A DNA stretch of 64,000 bases from NCBI GenBank assembly GCA_000320605.2, contig KB445808.1, forward strand, positions 62,001 through 126,000, written 5' to 3'. The notes beneath the pieces are model-generated. The model did no database searches and had not been told where the DNA came from. It was given only the letters and a program-made list of their open reading frames with translations. Below, in pieces: positions 11,598 through 22,300 of the stretch. This stretch comes from Gelatoporia subvermispora B (taxonomy: Eukaryota; Basidiomycota; Agaricomycetes; Polyporales; Gelatoporiaceae). Position 1 is the stretch's first letter. Every line of letters starts with the position of its first letter. Position numbers and translations under genes: made by a program.

Positions 11598-11680
11598 GGG
11601 CACGTGGTGTAGTTGGTTATCACGCTCGCTTAGCATTTGCAACTTGCGAGAGGGGTCCGGTTCGATCCCGGACGTGTCCA
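11598..11680 (+). tRNA. tRNA-Ala (AGC) with 9-nt intron, second copy
   Basis: Identical to the copy at 7478-7560 except for one acceptor-stem pair: GGGCACG pairs with CGTGTCC here, against GGGCATG with CATGTCC there. Both bases of the pair are changed, so the stem is preserved (T-A versus C-G). Anticodon AGC, intron TTTGCAACT, then ATTTTATCTTTTTT downstream as terminator. It is oriented towards the other copy across about 4 kb. Confidence 0.93.
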
Positions 11681-11861
11681 ATTTTATCTTTTTTGCGACG
11701 AGTGCAGTCTGTCCTGCATGACCTCACATGAAGCCACGCCTTTCCTGCGTAACACTGCTGCAGTTGTTTAAGGGTGGTGCCTAATGTCAACTCCATCACG
11801 CATATAACTCCTCGTGAAGCAGTACTCCTTGGAATATACTGTGAGCTAAGTGAGGCAACGC

Positions 11862-13295
11862 TTATGCAGTAGCCATCTCTACATCTCCATCCACTCTGGC
11901 ATCCGCGCCAGGCTGTGCTATCAGCGCCTCTGCTGCCTCACGCACTGACGCAATCTTGGCACGCATCACCTTGACCGATTCTAGGAACAACTCCTCAGGC
12001 TTGTAATGGCTCTCCGACTCGATGGTAACTGAGGTATGTGACAACACGTCAACACAGGTTGGTGACAGAACAGAGAGTGGGGACTCACAAATAAACCAGT
12101 CACGGATGCGCTTGAGCTCAACACAGCCCTCGAACTCTGGGTGCCGTAAGACCTCTCGTGACATGCTCTCCTTACGCAGGTTGCGCTCGTCGATGGAGAC
12201 CTGTACGCTGCGTCAGCCTCACACTGCGCTGCAAGTGACTTGACACCGTTACCTTGCCGCCAGATTCGACGCGAACTACGCCTGGGCTGAAGCATTTCGC
12301 GAATTTGTCTGCGAGATGGGGTGGAATAGGCTTCGAGGGATTCAGGAGGACGAGAGGGTGTAGGCGGTATGAGGCAGTAGCTGCAGAAGCAAAATGAGGG
12401 GAATTGTATACGATGAAGACGATAAGGCACTCACCGACAGGATTCCACTTTGCATGCTCCTTCCCAACGCCTTTGATTGCGTGCAACTCGACGTTGATCT
12501 CCTGCCCTGGTGCAAGTTTCGCGAGGACAATCTCCTGTAACCGGGTCCAAAGAGCATCACCATGCGATAGTCAGCAGTGGGAGCGCAACAAAGTACCTTG
12601 TTTGTAGGCGCTGGGGGCTTGTCCGCAAACACCACCTCCTGCTCACCCTGCGGGACCCACTCCAAATCTTCGCTTCGCACGTATTCGTGCTTGTGCTGGC
12701 TGGTGCTCCCTCTGGGTGCATTTTTCATTCGCTCGCATGTCACGTTAAGCTGGAACACGAGTGTGTTGCGGTCTGTCGGCGTGTCCGTTTGTGTGCGGAA
12801 CTCGAACATACGGGGGTCGACGTCAAGGGGGATGAGGCCCAGTCGTTGCGCAAGGACCTCGTCTTGTATGACGGACGTGTTATTCCACACATATACATGT
12901 TCAATGGCCATTGTTGGGACCTGGGTAGCGTCTTGTACTGGGCATGAGCTAATAAACAAAGCCAACCAGACGCACCTCCGCGATGAGAATACGGCGAAAC
13001 GCATTTGCTATTGACGCATCCACCCCAACCAAATCAAACTCAATAGAGCGTTGCGACAATCTCTTCACCGACAGCTGAAGGTTCTATTCTTGCAATCTCC
13101 TCGTGAGCGTACGCCAGGCAAGGCGGTGGCAGTTCCTACCTGCTTGAACTTTGCAAGGTCCCAGCTGTGGTCCTCGTCGGGGTAGTGGCCAGGGTATTCG
13201 GTATTTGTGACATTAGTAACTCGCTCCAAATTGACGCCAACATGTCTTCTAGGGTTGAATACGGAGGGTGGTAGCGAGGATGATGATGATGCCAT
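11862..13295 (-). CDS. RPC40: DNA-directed RNA polymerases I and III subunit AC40 (RPAC1)
   Basis: Seven exons: 13140-13295, 12976-13074, 12597-12920, 12435-12534, 12253-12380, 12089-12200, 11862-12028; 361 residues, full length for the family. AC40 pairs with AC19 as the alpha-like platform on which Pol I and Pol III assemble in the nucleus. The alpha-motif IEFDLVGVDASIANAFRR lies about residues 65-85, followed by the PTMAIEHVYVWNNTSVIQDE block and IPLDVDPR, all diagnostic of RPAC1. The C-terminus ends in a helical ESVKVMRAKIASVREAAEAL segment. The start is the only Met before the conserved HVGVNLERVTNV opening. Confidence 0.96.
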
Positions 13296-14068
13296 TTTAT
13301 GAGGAAGAAGAGGAGAATTACTCGGCGGTAGTGAAAGTAAATCTCGGGCGCCTATTAGATCTAATCTTATCTACTGTTTAGGCGCCAATATACTCTTGCT
13401 CTGCTCGACGAAGGAATATGTGACTGTTCTGAGTTTCGCGGAGTGCCATACCTTCCACACGCTCTTGATCATGACTCCACGAATCTCGGTTGCAGCTCAA
13501 CTAATCTCTCTTCTTGTCTACGTGATCAAGCTACAACGACTGCATATACTGGGCCTGATACACCTGATGTTTGCTCAGGGCTCCTGATCTACTAGCTCTT
13601 CAGTGTGATACTTCGACAGTTCAATCGGCTGCATGTATCACAAGGTACATAGCGTTTTTGTGATACAGAAGGTAAGCTCCTCTTACACCGTGCGCTAGCT
13701 CCGCAGGACCGCAGCGTCTTATGATCCAGAGTGTATCTCGTGGATCATCAGTCCACCATATGTCCTCCATTTCTTCCCGGAAGCACTAAAACCAGGGAAT
13801 GGCCAGCCGAAATTTGTCTCTGCCAAACATTATCGCACATGATGATTGCCGCAGTCCAGCTCGCTAATCCACTTTGATCATTTGTGCGGTGCGGAGAGAT
13901 TCCGTCGTTCACTTTTCTTGTCAATAAGAGCATGTCTTGTGTACATATATCGTGTCGACAAACTCGAGCTCCACTCTATACCTAGTATCACAGTCGGTAT
14001 TCGAGTGGAAAGCGTAGTATCCTATCATGTTTGTGCATCTCGGGTTTGCTAACCTCTCAAAACACGAG
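13296..14068. other. Gap between AC40 and the HET pseudogene
   Basis: AC40 promoter lies at its left edge. No convincing frame, tRNA or repeat was recognised. Confidence 0.45.
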
Positions 14069-16317
14069 TCAGATAATGTGAAGATCGAGTTCCGTGTATT
14101 GCTGTCCTGTGATCATCCCTTCCCGACGTTCACCACCGTTCTTCAAAACGGCTAAGCGTACGAAGCCAATACATTGGCACGTTGTATGAGGTCCCGAATC
14201 TCCGTCTTGCATTCTCTCGTCTCGAATTAGCACGGCCAGACCCGATATCTCCGCGCTTGTAGGCAAGCGGTCCCTGATGAGGATTGCATTGCAAGTAAAT
14301 TCATCCTTGGTACATTCGTTAGTGACATGAAAGATACTATCGCCCACTGGAGCACAAAGTGTTCGCGGTTCTATGCTTCACAATGCTGTTTCGTCAAATC
14401 TTATGACGATTTTCTTGACCTGAAGGCCAGTCGGAGTACATAGTGTGTCGCTTCGTGAGGTGAGAAGAGGTCCTCCTGAGTTACCCATGAGGGATCTGGG
14501 AGCCCAACTATAGTCAGCGTCCTTCAGCTTGGGGCCTTGGAGAAACATGGTATCCGATGGCAAGTGTTGGACCCTAGCTATCAACGTATGCATACGTTGC
14601 TCTGTTGCAAGTCCCACAAGCTCGAAAGCGTCGATTCCAAACAGCCCAGCGATCGCGAGGGTCTCGTTCTCAGGTTTACTTATTGTCCTGAACTGTAGAT
14701 CATTGGCGATAGATCCGAATTGAATTGAGCGTTGGGACTTTCTGAGGCGCGACAATTGATCTGCAAAATAGCGTGCTGCGGGATCGAATGCGATACTAGC
14801 GCCATTGACCAATGGCTCGTTATACGACATCAAGCCATCGGCGAACTCCAATACCAATTGCTTCGCCAATAATGTCTCTCGCAAGGTTCACATTCGCTGC
14901 GTCCACCTGGACGTGACCACGCGCAACAGTCTTTCCTTGATTTGAGCCCGGACAGAGCACGTCTGAATTCCCGAGTCGAGTACGAGGACCACGACCGACT
15001 CCTTGTAAGTCCGACCCATCAAGCCTATTGCGCGCTTCCTCGCCTCGCGCTGCGCAGGTATGCACATCCCGTCCAGCCAGAATGCTCCTCCAGGGACAAG
15101 CTTCCGTGCGAGGATAGCGAGAAGTCGGACCTGGCATGCGGGGAGACCGTCCTCCGTGGTGCTACCTAGGTCATCGGCCCAAACATGCGATAGCATCAGC
15201 AAAATCTCTCATTTGCTTTGACCGCTTTTACATCTTTTTCGGGTCATGAGCGCCCTGAAAGTGGTAAAAGTAGGAAAATCCCAGTCCCAGGGGACTGGGA
15301 TTTTCCCGATATCCCTGCTTTTCTAGCCCAAAGCAGTAAAAGCGGCGCCAAAGCAAACGCAACATTTTTCTGATGTATGGCGACATAGATAGGAGTAGTT
15401 CCTGTACTGTTGCAAGTAATCTCCACTTCGGTGATGTTGGAATCATCCGCAGAAACTCTGGCCTCGATCAATGGGATCCTGCCATCAGATAGACCTGCAA
15501 GAACAGTATGTAAGGGGAGTTTGACGACAGCACATGTACATGAATCGAGGACATGGAGATTGCGATAATATGCCGGGTTGATCGTATCCGCGATGCAGAT
15601 GTTGTTATTGCATCGACCATGGTCCGCTCTTTGAGTGTCCTTTGGAATGAACGGTCCCAAACTACTCGCATACTCGATGGCGCAGGTGCCTTGCGAGAGT
15701 TTCGACGCAAAGGATGGACACCATCCACTGGCAGATATATCGCGCTGATATTCGTTCCCGAGCTTTACGAAGGTCCAATCGAGGGATACCGTCTCCACAA
15801 TCACCTCCTCAATCGCCACAAACGCCTCCCCGATGACCGCAATCATCCTGGCGATTTTGGCGATGTCTTCCGGAGGGACGCCGGCGCCTTGGAAGTTCAT
15901 AGAGCCTCTACCTATGCTCAATACTACGAGATCCAATAACGTCCGTGTCGTCTGCAGCGTCAGTTGAATGTCATTGCAGCGTTTTTTGAACTCATCGGTA
16001 GAAGTCTCCTTGAAGATATTAAGGCTAGACGCGAATTTGTGTAGAATAGGATAGAGATTGCGCGTTGTCGTCACAGTCGAGCCACTCGGCGTGCGCTCCA
16101 AGAGGCTGCTCTCTGGGATTTTCTCCTGCGTGACTGCATCTATCAGCCCAAATGTGAGCTGACTCTGGATTATTGCCACCCCACTAAAACGGTTTGCTTG
16201 CTGAAGCCGTGAGATGCGAAGCTCGAGATAATCCATGAATAGACACAGATCGGAATCGCCATGCTTACACCCTAGCCAGGGTGCGTCCTCTGCAGTGATC
16301 ACTGCATGATACGACAA
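14069..16317 (-). pseudogene. HET-domain gene, disrupted by a MITE and two stop codons
   Basis: Starting at 16317, the frame encodes a typical basidiomycete HET protein: a helical N-terminal region, a Cys-containing HGRCNNNICIADTINP segment, then the YVAI strand that should lead into SHVWADDLG, the core HET motif. The frame is cut between these two by the element at 15193-15375. After it the HET core continues (GAFWLDGMCIPAQREARKRA, RTYKESVVVLVLDSGI). A TGA at 14888-14890 replaces the Trp expected before TLRETLLAKQLV, and another TGA at 14378-14380 interrupts the tail, which then stays open to 14069. HET proteins trigger incompatibility cell death; this copy cannot be made as one protein. Confidence 0.85.
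15193..15375. mobile_element. MITE, copy 1, with TA target-site duplication
   Basis: A 183-bp non-coding element with imperfect terminal inverted repeats of about 38 bp (outer CATCAG / CTGATG; inner TTTGCTTTG / CAAAGCAAA). A perfect 16-bp inverted repeat with 2-nt loop occupies 15273-15306 (arm GGAAAATCCCAGTCCC). TA at 15191-15192 and 15376-15377 flanks it, the signature of Tc1/mariner-type insertion. Removing the element plus one TA restores the host reading frame exactly. A second copy lies at 46892-47073. Confidence 0.9.
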
Positions 16318-16513
16318 TCTCAGATGCGCAGATATTTAGTGCTGGGTTTCAGGAGTCCACTTTCAGTCTAAATCCGAGGATCTCAGACGTCCGTTTTTTG
16401 TGCCACAAGCACTTTAAATGATACTTACCAGTACTGTACAACAGTCGTCCTTGCTTCATACATTGAGTTGTAAAGGACTAGATGATGACCGTTTTGCCAG
16501 TTGGGAGGCCAGT

Positions 16514-17238
16514 TTATTGACCTGATCGTATAACCATCTGTGAACAAGTGGCACAACAGGGAAGGAAATCGAATAAGTTGACGAACACATAGTCCAGGAT
16601 TGGAGAATGCCTATCGGAATGGGAATATCTGTCGGCTAGATTGTCGAATATCCGACGGAACAGTTCAAGCGTCGCATCGCGGTGGTTGTTGAAGTAGTCG
16701 GGCAGGGTTATAGGAGATATTTGCGAGGATGTTGGAGGAAGTGAAGAAAGCTCCCCGTATAAAGATAGAGTCTTTTCGCGTATCTACATATACTTGAATT
16801 ACGTCGAGTCCAGAATGGATGACCATTGACACTCACCTGGCCGAGGATTTGTTGGACCATTCGTGGCCCTTCTGCATCTGCATCGACAAGCGGCACCTGG
16901 AAGATACCCACATGGCTTATCCGAGAGCACAATGACAATTTCCGGGCCTCCGAGTTGGTGCCCTGGGTAATCGTGAGCTCCATCCATCACTTGTCAGATA
17001 TAATACAAGCCAGAAGACAACGCACAGCCGTGAGACACGAGAGGTTTGATGGGTGGGCAATCAAATTTTGTCAGCAGTCTTGAAACTTGCTTTTGTACAA
17101 CTCAAGTGTTTCGTCGTATTGCATGGAGAGACGGAATGCATTATTGCTGTACCCGGGTTTCACCACCGCAGGAGATGTAGTAGCGTTGGTTGCAGCTGAC
17201 TCAACGGAGGGTACGGTGCCACGGGGGATCTCTTCCAT
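16514..17238 (-). pseudogene. Decayed gene of unknown family
   Basis: Protein-like blocks in order from Met 17238: MEEIPRGTVPSVESAATNAT, YSNNAFRLSMQYDETLEL, then after an apparent one-base loss in an A run the block VSRLLTKFDCPPIKPLVSHG; after a probable intron DYPGHQLGGPEIVIVLSD, and after a second one-base slip HVGIFQVPLVDADAEGPR. The last exon (16514-16745, acceptor GGGGAG) reads LSSLPPTSSQISPITLPDYF onwards and ends FRRIFDNLADRY ... stop at 16514. The donor of the preceding exon is GTGAGT after QILGQ. I do not recognise the family. Two frame breaks make this a likely pseudogene, though sequence error is possible. Confidence 0.55.
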
Positions 17239-17617
17239 CACGCGTGCGTACGGAACGTATGTATGCGACTGGGATCGAATTTGGGAGGGGTCCCCTTGTA
17301 TGTGATGTATGTGATGTCTTTACTGGGCACAATCGTTTATCTTGAGAATGCACTCGGGCTGTGCCGAGCCCTCGGCGTCTAGTACTGATGCAGGGCTGTC
17401 AAGGTGACGTTGATTCATCAGTCGCGTCATATTCCAGACAGCAGAACGTGCTGCAAGAGAAATTCTGACATCGAATCTCCATTACAGACGACTTTACTGC
17501 CTGCCTTTGAATATGACTAGACTCGCTCACCTAGCCTAACATGATTATTCAGGCAACTCGTCCGCAGTAGCCTAACACGGCAATGTCACCTCATTCTTGT
17601 CCTACACATACAAAACC
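17239..17617. other. Gap between decayed gene and flavin-reductase gene
   Basis: No gene, repeat or RNA recognised; includes the 3' end of the flavin-reductase-like gene and whatever promoter the decayed gene had. Confidence 0.4.
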
Positions 17618-18676
17618 TCATAAATTATTCTTCGCTTGAACCTCAGACTCCTTGTATAAATTCTGCAATTCCTCATCCTTGCTCCACGCAGGCCGAGCCA
17701 GGCGGAACCCCTCCTGCACGCGCGTATATGTGATGTCGCCCATGCGACCGATCACCTTGTACTTGCTTGGGTCCACGTTCCCGCGCTCGTTGAGCATGTC
17801 ATTGCGCACGTGAATGTACTTGACGAGCCCAAGGAGCAGTGTAGTCGTAGAGGCGCCAGTGTCGGGACGCTTGATATCGATAGCCTCATAGAGCTTCACG
17901 GCCGTATAGTCAGATATGGTTGAACCGTATCACAGACCGGTCGGCCTCATACCTCGCATTCCATGCTGAAAGCCGATTCTTTCACCCGGGGGGCCTTGAC
18001 GAGGATCTAGCGCAACCTGTGAGAACAATAACAATCAACACAAAGACAGACTCACGCTCTCAGCCTTTGTGAGGCCGCTCATAGGCCACTCGCTCAGATC
18101 GGAAGGGAGATCAGCGGAGCAAGCGTTGGCGTTCTCGATGAATGGTTCGCTCATGATGTTCACGGTGAAGCCCATGGTCGCTTTCACGTTGGCAGCGGTA
18201 TCCTTCGGCTTCCCCGCCACGTTTGCGACGGAAACGCTGACGACCGGTGGGTTGTGTGTGACCATGTTGAACCAGCTGAATGGCGCAAGGTTCTCGACTC
18301 CGGACTCGGACACGCTGGACACGAACGCTACCGGGCGCGGCACTATACCGCTGATCATGAGCTGATACTGCACTGTACATCAATACGTGAGGTTCCGCAG
18401 GAGAGGCACTGCACCCACAAGTTTCCTGCATGGTAGGACATGATATGGTCAGTCTCATATACAGAAACCGCTCAAATCTCCGCCTTACATAGAATCCTCC
18501 TTCGACGTGTCCACTACCTTGAACCCGGCCCTCTCGCCTTCCTCGACCCAAATTTTCCCGTCCGGGGTTGCCTCTACTTTTCTTCCATACGTGAAGTCAG
18601 GGTGCGGCGGTTGAGTGTGTTCCCAGACAGAGCCATAGTCAAATTCGGGTGTGTCCAGCTTCGGAAGGGTGCTCAT
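17618..18676 (-). CDS. Flavin reductase-like (FMN-binding split-barrel) protein
   Basis: Five exons: 18489-18676, a 7-nt microexon 18419-18425, 18056-18367, 17953-18006, 17618-17893; 278 residues. The split-barrel flavin reductase pattern is clear: YQLMISGIVPRPVAFVSSVS, NLAPFSWFNMVTHNPPVVSV, RVKESAFSMECE, ILxHVRND-like KYIHVRNDML. Such proteins bind FMN and act as NAD(P)H:flavin oxidoreductases or are of unknown substrate. The microexon GAAACTT completes the Met codon and adds Lys-Leu, giving the expected DSMKLYQLMISG. A longer start at 18769 or 18796 would add a basic N-terminus resembling a mitochondrial presequence; the Met at 18676 was chosen as the first residue of the conserved body. 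Confidence 0.9.
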
Positions 18677-19383
18677 GGTTCGTGGTCGAATACGCAGCGC
18701 GATTGATGTTGCAGATGGGAGTTGTAAGGCAAGCTTTATGCTGGTTCTGATACGAGAGGATGCAAGCATGGACCCGACCACATTCTCACACCTCACTCAG
18801 CGATTGCTCAGCAGACGCGTTTCCGAGAGCACGTCGATCCGGTCTTCGCTTCGGCGGGTGGGACCAGACTGATAAGATAAGATCAACACAAACGACGATC
18901 ATCATGATCATGGACGGAAGGGGGCCCTACGGAAGGTCGCAGTCACTGAATGCTACTTAGCAGCTGAGACTAATACTAGCAGATTAGATAGAAAGGTATG
19001 CATCCTGGGCATAGAGCGATCCCCTCCTACCGCTGTGTCGTGCGAGCTGTATTATCGAAAGAGACGGAGCGCCTGTGCATGTTGCCACGTGTGTGTGACT
19101 GTAAGGCATGAGAACGCATGAACGCTTGCGAATCTGGAAGCGCCTTGCATCATCGCTTTCCCGTCACCAGTGTACGCTGCCGTTGTCACCTTCGTAAAAT
19201 AGGTTGGGAACAGCCTGAGGCCCGCTTTGAATTGACTGGATTTGTCAGTTTTCTGTGTAGGCTCAGATGGACCTAGTAATGGTGAATTGTAGGTTAGGGA
19301 ATCAGGGATGACCTTATTGTCGAGCAGTACTACCATACGAACTTCGAAGAGACATCAACGACTCTGCAGCAGATCCGTCACTA
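18677..19383. other. Gap between flavin-reductase gene and RdRP-helicase gene
   Basis: Contains a 94-codon minus-strand frame (19052-19336) with no motif, likely part of the 3' region of the RdRP-helicase transcript unit or chance. Otherwise nothing seen. Confidence 0.4.
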
Positions 19384-22300
19384 CTAAGTTGCCTCTGGAA
19401 CAGAGATCTCGACTATCCTACACGCCGAAATGGCTCTCTGCCAGAGTGGCTTCGTCTGCAGGGTCCCTTGATTACCAACCACGATCAGACCCAACCTCGG
19501 CCTCGTCCATGCAACGTTCAGTCTCCGCGCATCTTCTAGGAATCCGATGTCACCTTCCGCATTTGAACGCACCGTCGTGAACACCACGATGTCTGCTTCA
19601 CGACCCTGAAAACCGTCAATTGTGCTGACGACGGCATCCAGGGTTGCCGGTATGGTCTGCTTGAGCAGTTGCACCTGACGTGAATATGGCGTCAGGATCG
19701 CAACCGAAACGCTCGGAAGGGTGCTTCCATCTGCTCCCTCTCGGGCGGTCCGCAGCAGCTTGAGGATGTGCCACGCAAGCTGCACCTGCCCTTCGTTGCT
19801 TTTCGACGAGCGCCCGTAGTCTTCCTCAGAGAGACACGGGACAAAGACCACGGGACACAATCTGTTCTCAACAGACGGCCACGGAAATGAGGAAGGTCCA
19901 AGCTGTGCGGTAATCTGTCCCTCTCTCGGCGTACCCGTACGCAAGCGGTTCTCATAGAACTCTTGCGAAGGGAAGCGTGCCACGTCTTCGGAGAACCTGT
20001 ACTGGACCTGCAGAATCGACACACCCTCGTCAGCCACTGATGCGAAGTACAAGAGATGGCTCTTACATCGAGCATGGTACGCGCCATGTTTCTATACGAC
20101 GGCCCAGTGTATAATCGTTCGAACAATGACTTGTCGAACTCAAGCGCTTTACCCATGTTTCTGACGGTGGGCCGTAGCTGAACGCTGATTCATATATGAC
20201 ATGTGAAGAAGTTCCAGATTATGAGAACTGCACACTCACTGGTCACCCACAAGCACAGCCTGGCGACACCCTTTGACAAGTGGAATCAGCGAACACGGCT
20301 CCGTGATTTGCGACGCCTCGTCAATTATGACAGTGTCGAACTCGAAATCGACGTGGCGTAGTAACCCTAAGCCAGCACCGGCGCACGTCGTGAATATGAT
20401 CCGCGCTTCCTTCATCCGTTTCTTCGCCTTGTCAAGAAGTCTCTGGTTTTCATTGATGCTCCCACCCATGCGTGCGTCCATAGTGTACTTCTGGAGGCTC
20501 TTGTTAACTCGTGAACTCTCGGTAGCTGCTCGGAGGATCTGTTCATCGGTAATGAGACGTTCTTGCTCATTCTCTCTCACGAAGCGTTCAAGGACATTGT
20601 CAACGGCTTTCGATACGACATCAGAGTATACCCGCAACGTACAGAGACGACTTACCATTGTGAGTGGATGCAGTCATAAGGATCCTGCATTCCGGATTTG
20701 TGCGCAGGAACCGAAGAAGAATCTGTACGACCACTGTCGTTTTGCCTGTACCTGCAGATGCAAGTGGCATTGAAGGCACTACGCGTATGGAAATATAGGG
20801 TAAGTCGCATACCTGGGGGGCCCCAAACCAACGAAAGGTGGCTGAGCTGGGCTGATAGAACAGCGTTGCGTTGGCTGTGATTCAGCGAATCTGGGAGGGG
20901 ATAGCCTGTGTCAGAGGTGTTGAGATGCGAAGCATCGTCGTCCTCTGTCACTTCAGCGGTCCCAAAAATGATATCGTTAAAGCCGCAACATTCGTATCCC
21001 ATCTCTGCGATTCGAAGGGTAGCGTCAAACATTGCTTTGGAGGTCGCGGTGCTCCCCGCATCGTACAGGTACCAATCCACTCTGTCGAATTCAGGCGGGA
21101 GAGGTTGCTGCACTTCAAGGTACAACTCGCCGCGATTTGCTCGCGTGACAATCGCATCAACCACGGCTGAGGGGACTGGTGGACCTTGCTGTGGAGAGGC
21201 GACTCGCAGGCGTACGTGAGAATGGATGCGGGCGGTAGTCTGAGCGTCGACGCGGATATGGGCGACCACCGTGATTTTGCCTTTTGCTTCAGGGTCAGCG
21301 GGCTCCTCAGGCTGATCTGCGGCTATCGCGCCTGTGCCTGAAGTTGGCTGCTCCGGCCCAGGTCCAGGAGCTGCACCGACATCCTCCGCGCGAGGTCGTG
21401 ATTGTTCGTCCGCTTTCTTCGGGGACGGCGGGACAAGCTTTGTCTGGATTGGCGCCTTTGACTGTCGTTTCGGCCTCCCGCTCTCGTCACACGGACAAGT
21501 GTCCGAAGCTTCTTCCGCTCGATCGAATACAATGGCCAATGCATGCTGATGCGCATACTCCAGCCTCCTACTTAGCGCGCGAATGTCGGAACGACACTCG
21601 TACAAGACTAACAGAAGCTCCTGGAAGAGCGCCGATGACCGCACATTGAGGGACGTCAACCAGAGCGCATCAAAGAAGCTCGTCAGGCTCAGTTGGTTGA
21701 TGTCGCTGGTGAGTTTCTCTAAGGCAACCAGCGAGGCGATTCCTAGGTCATTTGCGGAACGTATGATAGCACGAATGACGCTCCATGTCAACGCTGCGAT
21801 AGCCTCGGGTAAGGCCGTGAATCCGTCCGGAAGAAAGCGTTTCAGTATCGAATATGCTAACGGAGGATGCTGCTCCATGTAAAACTGAAGTTCATCCAGA
21901 TCTTGGCTGTCGAGAACAGATGTGAAGATCCAGAACAGCCGGTCTTCTGCACGATGCTGCAGAGCAAATTCGAAGTATTCAATCCTGTCTTTCCGGCTAA
22001 GGCTTGCCAATATCCTCTCCGCTTCTTCCTTTGAGCCTGTCTCGAAGAATTGACTCTTGATATCTTGTTCCGCCCATGGGTATGCGCGTAGGGTATTCGG
22101 TGTATATTCTTTCGGTTTCTGGTCGAACCGGCCGACATATTCCTCGGTTTGAACGCTGGGAAGTTTTGTTCAGTAGTAGTACAGGTTATATACATATACG
22201 CACTGTTCATAGCGAAGATCAAAGGCTTGATGGGCAACGCGGTCGCGGTTTGATACCACGTGGATCTCGACAGCGACTACCGGGGTGCGGTTAATGCGGC

